Assembly: GCA_958496175.1 (NCBI GenBank)
Contig: OY292280.1
Span: 18,042,001-18,106,000 of the forward strand
DNA from: Sisyra terminalis
Lineage: Eukaryota; Arthropoda; Insecta; Neuroptera; Sisyridae
DNA length: 64,000 nucleotides
Direction: 5' to 3'
The notes beneath the pieces were generated by a model that was given only the letters and a program-made list of their open reading frames with translations, did not search any database and was not told where the DNA came from. The first letter of the stretch is position 1, and every line of letters starts with the position of its first letter. Position numbers and translations under genes: made by a program. Shown one piece after another: positions 1 through 11,455 of the stretch.

Positions 1-1334
1 TTCCAAAGATATACGTAACAAATGCTTTTTATTTTTTGCATAGAGGTTAAGAATGGTTTAGTTTATAATATTCAACTTTAATTTAGTGAAGGAAAACATC
101 CCTTATGTCCTTTTTATGCACTAGAAAATTGTCCTTTTTGAAAGTTTGAAACGATATTGCGGGTGTCTTTTGGCACACAGGACAAAATTGTTTTCCTATT
201 ATATTTCACTTGATAGCCTTAATTCAGGATCCGTTGAGAAAACTAGACCTCATAATGAAAAGTCACCTTCTTTAAATGACCCAATATCAGTCGAATTTTT
301 TCGCTTAGACTTTCAACAATTTAATTTCCAGTTTCAATTTTCCAAAGATGTACTTAACAAATGCTTTTTATTTTTTGCATAGTGGTTAAGAATGGTTTAG
401 TTTATAACATTCAACTATAATTTAGTGAGGAAAACATCCCTTACGTCCTTTTTATGCATTAGAAAATTGTCCTTTTTGAAAGTTTGAAACGATATTGCGG
501 GTGTCTTTTGGCACACAGGACAAAATTGTTTTCCTATTATATTTCACTTGATAGCCTTAATTCAGAATCCGTTGAGAAAACTAGACCTCATAATGAAAAG
601 TCACCTTCTTTAAATGACCCAATATCAGTCGAATTTTTTCGCTTAGACTTTCAACAATTTAATTTCCAGTTTCAATTTTCCAAAGATGTACTTAACAAAT
701 GCTTTTTATTTTTTGCATAGTGGTTAAGAATGGTTTAGTTTATAACATTCAACTTTAATTTAGTGAGGAAAACATCCCTTACGTCCTTTTTATGCATTAG
801 AAAATTGTCCTTTTTGAAAGTTTGAAACGATATTGCGGGTGTCTTTTGGCACACAGGACAAAATTGTTTTCCTATTATATTTCACTTGATAGCCTTAATT
901 CAGAATCCGTTGAGAAAACTAGACCTCATAATGAAAAGTCACCTTCTTTAAATGACCCAATATCAGTCGAATTTTTTCGCATAGACTTTCATCAATTTAA
1001 TTTCCAGTTTCAATTTTCCAAAGATGTACGTAACAAATGCTTTTTATTTTTTGCATAGTGGTTAAGAATGGTTTAGTTTATAATATTCATCTTTAAATTA
1101 GTGAAGGAAAACATCCCTTATGTCCTTTTTATGCATTAGAAAATTGTCCTTTTTGAAAGTTTGAAACGATATTGCGGGTGTCTCTTGGCACACAGGACAA
1201 AATTTTTTTTCTATTATATTTCACTTGATAGCCTTAATTCAAAATCCGTTGAGAAAACTAGAACTCATATTGAAAAGTCACCTTCTTTAAGTGACCCAAT
1301 ATCAGTCGAATTTTTTCGCATAGACTTTCATCAA

Positions 1335-4150
1335 TTTAATTTCCAGTTTCAATTTTCCAAAGATGTACGTAACAAATGCTTTTTATTTTTTGCATAGTGG
1401 TTAAGAATGGTTTAGTTTATAATATTCATCTTTAAATTAGTGAAGGAAAACATCCCTTATGTCCTTTTTATGCATTAGAAAATTGTCCTTTTTGAAAGTT
1501 TGAAACGATATTGCGGGTGTCTCTTGGCACACAGGACAAAATTTTTTTTCTATTATATTTCACTTGATAGCCTTAATTCAAAATCCGTTGAGAAAACTAG
1601 AACTCATATTGAAAAGTCACCTTCTTTAAGTGACCCAATATCAGTCGAATTTTTTCGCTTAGACTTTCAACAATTTAATTTCCAGTTTCAATTTTCCAAA
1701 GATATACGTAACAAATGCTTTTTATTTTTTGCATAGTGGTTAAGAATGGTTTAGTTTATAATATTCAACTTTAATTTAGTGAGGAAAACTTCCCTTATGT
1801 CCTTTTTATGCATTAGAAAATTGTCCTTTTTGAAAGTTTGAAACGATATTGCGGGTGTCTTTTGGCACACAGGACAAAATTGTTTTCCTATTATATTTCA
1901 CTTGATAGCCTTAATTCAGAATCCGTTGAGAAAACTAGACCTCATAATGAAAAGTCACCTTCTTTAAATGACCCAATATCAGTCGAATTTTTTCGCATAG
2001 ACTTTCATCAATTTAATTTCCAGTTTCAATTTTCCAAAGATGTACGTAACAAATGCTTTTTATTTTTTGCATAGTGGTTATGAATGGTTTAGTTTATAAT
2101 ATTCTACTTTAATTTAGTGAAGGAAAACATCCCTTATGTCCTTTTTATGCATTAGAAAATTGTCCTTTTTGAAAGTTTGAAACGATATTGCGGGTGTCTT
2201 TTGGCACACAGGACAAAATTGATTTCCTATTATATTTCACTTGATAGCCTTAATTCAGAATCCGTTGAGAAAACTAGACCTCATAATGAAGAGTCACCTT
2301 CTTTAAATGACCCAATATCAGTCGAATTTTTTCGCTTAGACTTTCAACAATTTAATTTCCAGTTTCAATTTTCCAAAGATATACGTAACAAATGCTTTTT
2401 ATTTTTTGCATAGTGGTTAAGAATGGTTTAGTTTATAATATGCATCATTAAATTAGTGAAGGAAAACATCCCTTATGTCCTTTTAATGCATTAGAAAATT
2501 GTCCTTTTTGAAAGTTTGAAACGATATTGCGGGTGTCTTTTGGCACACAGGACAAAATTAATTTCCTATTATATTTCACTTGATAGCCTTAATTCAGAAT
2601 CCGTTGAGAAAACTAGACCTCATAATGAAAAGTCACCTTCTTTAAATGACCCAATATCAGTCGAATTTTTTCGCTTAGACTTTCAACAATTTAATTTCCA
2701 GTTTCAATTTTCCAAAGATGTACGTAACAAATGCTTTTTATTTTTTGCATAGTGGTTAAGAATGGTTTAGTTTATAATATGCATCTTTAAATTAGTGAAG
2801 GAAAACATCCCTTATGTCCTTTTTATGCATTAGAAAATTGTCCTTTTAGAAAGTTTGAAACGATATTGCGGGTGTCTTTTGGCACACAGGACAAAATTGA
2901 TTTCCTATTATATTTCACTTGATAGCCTTAATTCAGAATCCGTTGAGAAAACTAGACCTCATAATGAAAAGTCACCTTCTTTAAATGACCCAATATCAGT
3001 CGAATTTTTTCGCTTAGACTTTCAACAATTTAATTTCCAGTTTCAATTTTCCAAAGATATACGTAACAAATGCTTTCTATTTTATGCATAGTGGTTAAGA
3101 ATGGTTTAGTTTATAATATTCTACTTTAATTTAGTGAGGAAAACATCCCTTATGACCTTTTTATGCATTAGAAAATTGTCCTTTTTGAAAGTTTGAAACG
3201 ATATTGCCGGTGTCTTTTGGCACACAGGACAAAATTGATTTCCTATTATATTTCACTTGATAGCCTTAATTCAGAATCCGTTGAGAAAACTAGACCTCAT
3301 AATGAAAAGTCACCTTCTTTAAATGACCCAATATCAGTCGAATTTTTTCGCTTAGACTTTCAACAATTTAATTTCCAGTTTCAATTTTCCAAAGATATAC
3401 GTAACAAATGCTTTTTATTTTTTGCATAGTGGTTAAGAATGGTTTAGTTTATAATATTCAACTTTAATTTAGTGAAGGAAAACATCCCTTATGTCCTTTT
3501 TATGCATTAGAAAATTGTCCTTTTTGAAAGTTTGAAACGATATTGCCGGTGTCTTTTGGCACACAGGACAAAATTGATTTCCAATTATATTTCACTTGAT
3601 AGCCTTAATTCAGAATCCGTTGAGAAAACTAGACCTCATAATGAAAAGTCACCTTCTTTAAATGACCCAATATCAGTCGAATTTTTTCGCTTAGACTTTC
3701 AACAATTTAATTTCCAGTTTCAATTTTCCAAAAATATACGTAACAAATGCTTTTTATTTTTTGCATAGTGGTTAAGAATGGTTTAGTTTATAATATTCAA
3801 CTTTAATTTAGTGAGGAAAACATCCCTTATGTCCTTTTTATGCATTAGAAAATTGTCCTTTTTGAAAGTTTGAAACGATATTGCCGGTGTCTTTTGGCAC
3901 ACAGGACAAAATTGATTTCCTATTATATTTCACTTGATAGCCTTAATTCAGAATCCGTTGAGAAAACTAGACCTCATAATGAAAAGTCACCTTCTTTAAA
4001 TGACCCAATATCAGTCGAATTTTTTCGCTTAGACTTTCAACAATTTAATTTCCAGTTTCAATTTTCCAAAGATATACGTAACAAATGCTTTTTATTTTTT
4101 GCATAGTGGTTAAGAATGGTTTAGTTTATAATATTCAACTTTAATTTAGT
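1335..4150 (+). repeat. Duplicated multi-monomer segment in array 1, copy a
   Basis: The series of variant monomers in this stretch recurs at 6413-9228, offset 5,078 bp (15 monomers). Shared rare markers include the TTTTTTTTCTATTATA monomer, AATGAAGAGTCACC, TTAATTTCCT, GTCCTTTTAGAAAG, and CTTTCTATTTTATGCATAG. Only a few differences were seen by eye, such as AACTTCCC here versus AACATCCC in the other copy. The edges are approximate because neighbouring monomers are so similar. Confidence 0.8.
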
Positions 4151-5900
4151 GAAGGAAAACATCCCTTATGTCCTTTTTATGCATTAGAAAATTGTCCTTT
4201 TTGAAAGTTTGAAACGATATTGCCGGTGTCTTTTGGCACACAGGACAAAATTGATTTCCAATTATATTTCACTTGATAGCCTTAATTCAGAATCCGTTGA
4301 GAAAACTAGACCTCATAATGAAAAGTCACCTTCTTTAAATGACCCAATATCAGTCGAATTTTTTCGCTTAGACTTTCAACAATTTAATTTCCAGTTTCAA
4401 TTTTCCAAAAATATACGTAACAAATGCTTTTTATTTTTTGCATAGTGGTTAAGAATGGTTTAGTTTATAATATTCAACTTTAATTTAGTGAGGAAAACAT
4501 CCCTTATGTCCTTTTTATGCATTAGAAAATTGTCCTTTTTGAAAGTTTGAAACGATATTGCCGGTGTCTTTTGGCACACAGGACAAAATTGATTTCCTAT
4601 TATATTTCACTTGATAGCCTTAATTCAGAATCCGTTGAGAAAACTAGACCTCATAATGAAAAGTCACCTTCTTTAAATGACCCAATATCAGTCGAATTTT
4701 TTCGCTTAGACTTTCAACAATTTAATTTCCAGTTTCAATTTTCCAAAGATATACGTAACAAATGCTTTTTATTTTTTGCATAGTGGTTAAGAATGGTTTA
4801 GTTTATAATATTCAACTTTAATTTAGTGAAGGAAAACATCCCTTATGTCCTTTTTATGCATTAGAAAATTGTCCTTTTTGAAAGTTTGAAACGATATTGC
4901 CGGTGTCTTTTGGCACACAGGACAAAATTGATTTCCAATTATATTTCACTTGATAGCCTTAATTCAGAATCCGTTGAGAAAACTAGACCTCATAATGAAA
5001 AGTCACCTTCTTTAAATGACCCAATATCAGTCGAATTTTTTCGCTTAGACTTTCAACAATTTAATTTCCAGTTTCAATTTTCCAAAAATATACGTAACAA
5101 ATGCTTTTTATTTTTTGCATAGTGGTTAAGAATGGTTTAGTTTATAATATTCAACTTTAATTTAGTGAGGAAAACATCCCTTATGTCCTTTTTATGCATT
5201 AGAAAATTGTCCTTTTTGAAAGTTTGAAACGATATTGCCGGTGTCTTTTGGCACACAGGACAAAATTGATTTCCTATTATATTTCACTTGATAGCCTTAA
5301 TTCAGAATCCGTTGAGAAAACTAGACCTCATAATGAAAAGTCACCTTCTTTAAATGACCCAATATCAGTCGAATTTTTTCGCTTAGACTTTCAACAATTT
5401 AATTTCCAGTTTCAATTTTCCAAAGATATACGTAACAAATGCTTTTTATTTTTTGCATAGTGGTTAAGAATGGTTTAGTTTATAATATTCAACTTTAATT
5501 TAGTGAAGGAAAACATCCCTTATGTCCTTTTTATGCATTAGAAAATTGTCCTTTTTGAAAGTTTGAAACGATATTGCCGGTGTCTTTTGGCACACAGGAC
5601 AAAATTGATTTCCAATTATATTTCACTTGATAGCCTTAATTCAGAATCCGTTGAGAAAACTAGACCTCATAATGAAAAGTCACCTTCTTTAAATGACCCA
5701 ATATCAGTCGAATTTTTTCGCTTAGACTTTCAACAATTTAATTTCCAGTTTCAATTTTCCAAAAATATACGTAACAAATGCTTTTTATTTTTTGCATAGT
5801 GGTTAAGAATGGTTTAGTTTATAATATTCAACTTTAATTTAGTGAGGAAAACATCCCTTATGTCCTTTTTATGCATTAGAAAATTGTCCTTTTTGAAAGT
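3193..5900 (+). repeat. Dimeric higher-order repeat, 677 bp, about four units
   Basis: Two monomer types alternate strictly. One has GATTTCCTATTATA and CCAAAGATATACG; the other has GATTTCCAATTATA and CCAAAAATATACG, at monomers starting about 3532, 4209, 4886 and 5563. Lengths alternate 339 and 338 bp, giving a 677-bp unit repeated about four times almost without change. This is the pattern expected from recent unequal exchange in steps of two monomers. Confidence 0.88.
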
Positions 5901-6412
5901 TTGAAACGATATTGCCGGTGTCTTTTGGCACACAGGACAAAATTGATTTCCTATTATATTTCACTTGATAGCCTTAATTCAGAATCCGTTGAGAAAACTA
6001 GACCTCATAATGAAAAGTCACCTTCTTTAAATGACCCAATATCAGTCGAATTTTTTCGCTTAGACTTTCAACAATTTAATTTCCAGTTTCAATTTTCCAA
6101 AGATATACGTAACAAATGCTTTTTATTTTTTGCATAGTGGTTAAGAATGGTTTAGTTTATAATATTCAACTTTAATTTAGTGAGGAAAACATCCCTTATG
6201 TCCTTTTTATGCATTAGAAAATTGTCCTTTTTGAAAGTTTGAAACGATATTGCCGGTGTCTTTTGGCACACAGGACAAAATTGATTTCCTATTATATTTC
6301 ACTTGATAGCCTTAATTCAGAATCCGTTGAGAAAACTAGACCTCATAATGAAAAGTCCCCTTCTTTAAATGACCCAATATCAGTCGAATTTTTTCGCTTA
6401 GACTTTCAACAA

Positions 6413-9228
6413 TTTAATTTCCAGTTTCAATTTTCCAAAGATGTACGTAACAAATGCTTTTTATTTTTTGCATAGTGGTTAAGAATGGTTTAGTTTATAA
6501 TATTCATCTTTAAATTAGTGAAGGAAAACATCCCTTATGTCCTTTTTATGCATTAGAAAATTGTCCTTTTTGAAAGTTTGAAACGATATTGCGGGTGTCT
6601 CTTGGCACACAGGACAAAATTTTTTTTCTATTATATTTCACTTGATAGCCTTAATTCAAAATCCGTTGAGAAAACTAGAACTCATATTGAAAAGTCACCT
6701 TCTTTAAGTGACCCAATATCAGTCGAATTTTTTCGCTTAGACTTTCAACAATTTAATTTCCAGTTTCAATTTTCCAAAGATATACGTAACAAATGCTTTT
6801 TATTTTTTGCATAGTGGTTAAGAATGGTTTAGTTTATAATATTCAACTTTAATTTAGTGAGGAAAACATCCCTTATGTCCTTTTTATGCATTAGAAAATT
6901 GTCCTTTTTGAAAGTTTGAAACGATATTGCGGGTGTCTTTTGGCACACAGGACAAAATTGTTTTCCTATTATATTTCACTTGATAGCCTTAATTCAGAAT
7001 CCGTTGAGAAAACTAGACCTCATAATGAAAAGTCACCTTCTTTAAATGACCCAATATCAGTCGAATTTTTTCGCATAGACTTTCATCAATTTAATTTCCA
7101 GTTTCAATTTTCCAAAGATGTACGTAACAAATGCTTTTTATTTTTTGCATAGTGGTTATGAATGGTTTAGTTTATAATATTCTACTTTAATTTAGTGAAG
7201 GAAAACATCCCTTATGTCCTTTTTATGCATTAGAAAATTGTCCATTTTGAAAGTTTGAAACGATATTGCGGGTGTCTTTTGGCACACAGGACAAAATTGA
7301 TTTCCTATTATATTTCACTTGATAGCCTTAATTCAGAATCCGTTGAGAAAACTAGACCTCATAATGAAGAGTCACCTTCTTTAAATGACCCAATATCAGT
7401 CGAATTTTTTCGCTTAGACTTTCAACAATTTAATTTCCAGTTTCAATTTTCCAAAGATATACGTAACAAATGCTTTTTATTTTTTGCATAGTGGTTAAGA
7501 ATGGTTTAGTTTATAATATGCATCATTAAATTAGTGAAGGAAAACATCCCTTATGTCCTTTTAATGCATTAGAAAATTGTCCTTTTTGAAAGTTTGAAAC
7601 GATATTGCGGGTGTCTTTTGGCACACAGGACAAAATTAATTTCCTATTATATTTCACTTGATAGCCTTAATTCAGAATCCGTTGAGAAAACTAGACCTCA
7701 TAATGAAAAGTCACCTTCTTTAAATGACCCAATATCAGTCGAATTTTTTCGCTTAGACTTTCAACAATTTAATTTCCAGTTTCAATTTTCCAAAGATGTA
7801 CGTAACAAATGCTTTTTATTTTTTGCATAGTGGTTAAGAATGGTTTAGTTTATAATATGCATCTTTAAATTAGTGAAGGAAAACATCCCTTATGTCCTTT
7901 TTATGCATTAGAAAATTGTCCTTTTAGAAAGTTTGAAACGATATTGCGGGTGTCTTTTGGCACACAGGACAAAATTGATTTCCTATTATATTTCACTTGA
8001 TAGCCTTAATTCAGAATCCGTTGAGAAAACTAGACCTCATAATGAAAAGTCACCTTCTTTAAATGACCCAATATCAGTCGAATTTTTTCGCTTAGACTTT
8101 CAACAATTTAATTTCCAGTTTCAATTTTCCAAAGATATACGTAACAAATGCTTTCTATTTTATGCATAGTGGTTAAGAATGGTTTAGTTTATAATATTCT
8201 ACTTTAATTTAGTGAGGAAAACATCCCTTATGACCTTTTTATGCATTAGAAAATTGTCCTTTTTGAAAGTTTGAAACGATATTGCCGGTGTCTTTTGACA
8301 CACAGGACAAAATTGATTTCCTATTATATTTCACTTGATAGCCTTAATTCAGAATCCGTTGAGAAAACTAGACCTCATAATGAAAAGTCACCTTCTTTAA
8401 ATGACCCAATATCAGTCGAATTTTTTCGCTTAGACTTTCAACAATTTAATTTCCAGTTTCAATTTTCCAAAGATATACGTAACAAATGCTTTTTATTTTT
8501 TGCATAGTGGTTAAGAATGGTTTAGTTTATAATATTCAACTTTAATTTAGTGAAGGAAAACATCCCTTATGTCCTTTTTATGCATTAGAAAATTGTCCTT
8601 TTTGAAAGTTTGAAACGATATTGCCGGTGTCTTTTGGCACACAGGACAAAATTGATTTCCAATTATATTTCACTTGATAGCCTTAATTCAGAATCCGTTG
8701 AGAAAACTAGACCTCATAATGAAAAGTCACCTTCTTTAAATGACCCAATATCAGTCGAATTTTTTCGCTTAGACTTTCAACAATTTAATTTCCAGTTTCA
8801 ATTTTCCAAAAATATACGTAACAAATGCTTTTTATTTTTTGCATAGTGGTTAAGAATGGTTTAGTTTATAATATTCAACTTTAATTTAGTGAGGAAAACA
8901 TCCCTTATGTCCTTTTTATGCATTAGAAAATTGTCCTTTTTGAAAGTTTGAAACGATATTGCCGGTGTCTTTTGGCACACAGGACAAAATTGATTTCCTA
9001 TTATATTTCACTTGATAGCCTTAATTCAGAATCCGTTGAGAAAACTAGACCTCATAATGAAAAGTCACCTTCTTTAAATGACCCAATATCAGTCGAATTT
9101 TTTCGCTTAGACTTTCAACAATTTAATTTCCAGTTTCAATTTTCCAAAGATATACGTAACAAATGCTTTTTATTTTTTGCATAGTGGTTAAGAATGGTTT
9201 AGTTTATAATATTCAACTTTAATTTAGT
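6413..9228 (+). repeat. Duplicated multi-monomer segment in array 1, copy b
   Basis: Counterpart of 1335-4150 at an offset of 5,078 bp. Private changes in this copy include GTCCATTTTGAAAG near 7243 and CTTTTGACACACAGG near 8297. The dimeric run is shorter after this copy than after copy a, so the two copies have since changed in copy number. Confidence 0.8.
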
Positions 9229-10315
9229 GAGGAAAACATCCCTTATGTCCTTTTTATGCATTAGAAAATTGTCCTTTTTGAAAGTTTGAAACGATATTGC
9301 CGGTGTCTTTTGGCACACAGGACAAAATTGATTTCCTATTATATTTCACTTGATAGCCTTAATTCAGAATCCGTTGAGAAAACTAGACCTCATAATGAAA
9401 AGTCCCCTTCTTTAAATGACCCAATATCAGTCGAATTTTTTCGCTTAGACTTTCAACAATTTAATTTCCAGTTTCAATTTTCCAAAGATATACGTAACAA
9501 ATGCTTTTTATTTTTTGCATAGTGGTTAAGAATGGTTTAGTTTATAATATTCAACTTTAATTTAGTGAAGGAAAACATCCCTTATGTCCTTTTTATGCAT
9601 TAGAAAATTGTCCTTTTTGAAAGTTTGAAACGATATTGCCGGTGTCTTTTGGCACACAGGACAAAATTGATTTCCAATTATATTTCACTTGATAGCCTTA
9701 ATTCAGAATCCGTTGAGAAAACTAGACCTCATAATGAAAAGTCACCTTCTTTAAATGACCCAATATCAGTCGAATTTTTTCGCTTAGACTTTCAACAATT
9801 TAATTTCCAGTTTCAATTTTCCAAAGATATACGTAACAAATGCTTTTTATTTTTTGCATAGTGGTTAAGAATGGTTTAGTTTAAAATATTCAACTTTAAT
9901 TTAGTGAGGAAAACATCCCTTATGTCCTTTTTATGCATTAGAAAATTGTCCTTTTTGAAAGTTTGAAACGATATTGCCGGTGTCTTTTGGCACACAGGAC
10001 AAAATTGATTTCCTATTATATTTCACTTGATAGCCTTAATTCAGAATCCGTTGAGAAAACTAGACCTCATAATGAAAAGGCACCTTCTTTAAATGACCCA
10101 ATATCAGTCGAATTTTTTCGCATAGACTTTCAACAATTTAATTTCCAGTTTCAATTTTCTAAAGATATACGTAACAAATGCTTTTTATTTTTGCATAGTG
10201 GTTAAGAATGGTTTAGTTTATAATATTCAACTTTAATTTAGTGAGGAAAACATCCCTTATGTCCTTTTTATGCATTAGAAAATTGTCCTTTTTGAAAGTT
10301 TGAAACGATATTGCG

Positions 10316-10400
10316 GTTGTCCTTTTGCACTCAGGATAAAAAAATTTTCACTCCACTCCTCACGTAAGGACATTGTTTAATAATTTATTTATAAAGTTTA
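10316..10400 (+). repeat. Array 1 right edge: diverged satellite continuing into the block
   Basis: Beyond GATATTGCGG the sequence reads TTGTCCTTTTGCACTCAGGA and then a stretch ending in GGACATTGTTTAATAAT. It no longer matches the homogenised monomer, but it does match the reverse complement of the diverged satellite at 18420-18490, including TCACGTAAGGACATTG. The array therefore fades into an older version of the same repeat instead of ending at an insertion point. The same edge occurs at 28691 and 45301. Confidence 0.8.
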
Positions 10401-10614
10401 CGATTTTCGTGATAATTAACGATGGTTAACCCACGGTTTAGTTTGGTGAAAAATTTTCTTTTCTCGAATTTGAAATAGATTGTTATATTATCGTTTAATA
10501 CATTGTTACGAACCCGAAACTTTATCTGGATCGAAAACCATCCCTTATTTGATCCCTTGACGTTACAAACACTTGAAGTTTGATGATTTCTTCTGCCACT
10601 TTGATTGTCGATTT
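10401..10614. other. Block 1 spacer, no gene seen
   Basis: AT-rich stretch with no supported gene. It contains AAACCATCCCTTATTTGATC near 10540, which echoes the ACATCCCTTATGTCC element of the satellite, followed by TGATGATTTCTTCTGCCAC, which is matched at 19420-19435 in segment Q and, inverted, near 18075-18090. Confidence 0.6.
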
Positions 10615-10673
10615 CATCCCTTAAATGTGGTTTGTTTTCGGAAAAATTTGCACAGCATGTACGGATGGACTTA
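10615..10673 (+). repeat. Direct repeat DR1 (about 59 bp)
   Basis: CATCCCTTAAATGTGG through TTCGGAAAAATTTGCACAGC to GTACGGATGGACTT. It recurs at 11397-11455 with a few changes (ACGAGCTTGG, GCCCAGC, ATGAACTT), 782 bp downstream. The pair brackets the module carrying tRNA-like sequence A. Also present in blocks 2 and 3. Confidence 0.75.
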
Positions 10674-11247
10674 TATTTTTATGAAAAATTTCAAATAACC
10701 CATACAAATTACAAATTAAACCATAAAGCAGCCCTAAAATTACCCGAGAAATGTTATTAAATGCAACATTTATGCAACCATTTATTTTGTTTTTTACATT
10801 GGTGTAAGCAGATTGCCTACCAAACTATATGATTTTTCACGATATTTCTCATATTATTTCCTATGTTATTGTACAAATATAGTACAACAACAACAAAAGA
10901 GTTGAATATCTTATTGGAATTTACGAGAAAACTTATTTTGTTTTCTTTTTGCGGAATTAAATTCTTAAAGTTGATAGTTGGTTTTGATTTACTTTAAAGA
11001 AGAGCAGTACATATTTGTTCATACGACAACAATGCATTACCGTTTCTTAGAATTTTAAATATCGAAAAAAATGGGGAAAAACATCAAAATGTTACTATGA
11101 ATATTGACACATTTTCCGGAAGTATTATGGAGCAGCTATGGCTTCAATTTGTTTTGGAAAATTTCAAATATTTTGATCCCGAAAGAAAATTGAATTTTGT
11201 GATCTGAGAAATATTTATATATAAGTTTTTATTTAATGCAAACACGT

Positions 11248-11319
11248 GCAGTTGTAGCCGAGTGGATATGTTGAGAGAATCTAAAGCAACAATCTCCGGG
11301 TTCGAACCTCGAAAATGTC
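11248..11319 (+). pseudogene. tRNA-like sequence A (Leu/Ser-type boxes)
   Basis: A 72-nt stretch has an A-box-like TAGCCGAGTGG at 11255-11265 and a B-box GGGTTCGAACC at 11298-11308, spaced as in a tRNA gene. The T loop reads TTCGAAC and four of five T-stem pairs form. The acceptor stem is poor (about four of seven pairs) and the D and anticodon stems do not fold cleanly, so a functional tRNA is unlikely. GCCGAGTGG is typical of Leu and Ser tRNAs. Copies lie at 29622-29693 and 46233-46304, and a diverged minus-strand relative lies in Q (19300-19365). It may be a tRNA-derived SINE head or a degenerate tRNA; box-driven Pol III transcription is possible but inferred. Confidence 0.55.
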
Positions 11320-11322
11320 ATA

Positions 11323-11333
11323 TTTTTTTTTTT
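11323..11333 (+). terminator. T11 run after tRNA-like sequence A
   Basis: Eleven consecutive T residues begin four bases after the end of tRNA-like sequence A. RNA polymerase III stops at runs of four or more T, so the position suits a terminator. AT-rich DNA contains other T runs, so the case rests on position. The run is also present, slightly shorter, in blocks 2 and 3. Confidence 0.45.
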
Positions 11334-11455
11334 ATAATTTATTTATATTTTTTTAAGTCTAGAAATAATGCCATAACGTCACCAAATTGCCGCGGTCATC
11401 CCTTAAACGAGCTTGGTTTTCGGAAAAATTTGCCCAGCATGTACGGATGAACTTA

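Larger units (their letters stand above)
1..10315 (+). repeat. Satellite array 1, 338/339-bp monomer, about 30 copies
   Basis: Head-to-tail copies of one AT-rich monomer. The landmark AAACGATATTGC recurs at about 150, 488, 826, 1165, 1504 and so on, in steps of 338 or 339 bp. The one-base length difference is AGTGAGGAAAAC (338) versus AGTGAAGGAAAAC (339). The array enters the window mid-monomer and ends about 10315, where the last copy changes from GCGGGTGTC to GCGGTTGTCC and stops matching. Monomers differ mainly by point substitutions; common variable sites are just after CACAGGACAAAA (GATTT, GTTTT or TTTTT), CGCATAGAC/CGCTTAGAC, and GATGTACG/GATATACG. Each copy has a 78-codon open frame starting at TTG; no ATG begins it, so it is treated as non-coding. 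The length is about twice a typical nucleosome repeat, as in many centromeric satellites (general knowledge, not proof of function). Confidence 0.98.
10674..11396 (+). repeat. 0.7-kb module bracketed by direct repeats, absent from the R arm
   Basis: Sequence between DR1 and DR2. The inverted right arm passes straight from its DR2-like sequence to the sequence upstream of DR1 (18000-18075), with only one DR copy, so R has the empty-site arrangement. The module holds a dyad (GTACAAATATAGTAC), a short CAA run, a segment related to 13430-13612 (shared TATGGAGCAGCTATGG), tRNA-like sequence A and an 11-T run. It could be an insertion or a duplication product; the long direct repeats are unlike the short target duplications of most transposons. 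Confidence 0.55.

Noticed and set aside
140..165. CENP-B-box-like motif around GATATTGCGGG
   Set aside because: Only the CGGG end fits the NTTCGNNNNANNCGGGN pattern; the TTCG half and the fixed A do not match on either strand.
146..10205. The 78-codon frames of the satellite as a tandem gene family
   Set aside because: All begin at TTG, no promoter or ATG context is present, many copies elsewhere are truncated or frameshifted, and variation follows array homogenisation.
1..10315. CRISPR array
   Set aside because: No short repeat alternates with unique spacers; the whole 338 bp repeats, and the context is eukaryotic.
10885..10900. Short CAA microsatellite
   Set aside because: Only about three units; not notable in this sequence.
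11262..11450. 62-codon frame overlapping tRNA-like sequence A
   Set aside because: Runs through the tRNA boxes and T run into DR2; not a plausible protein.
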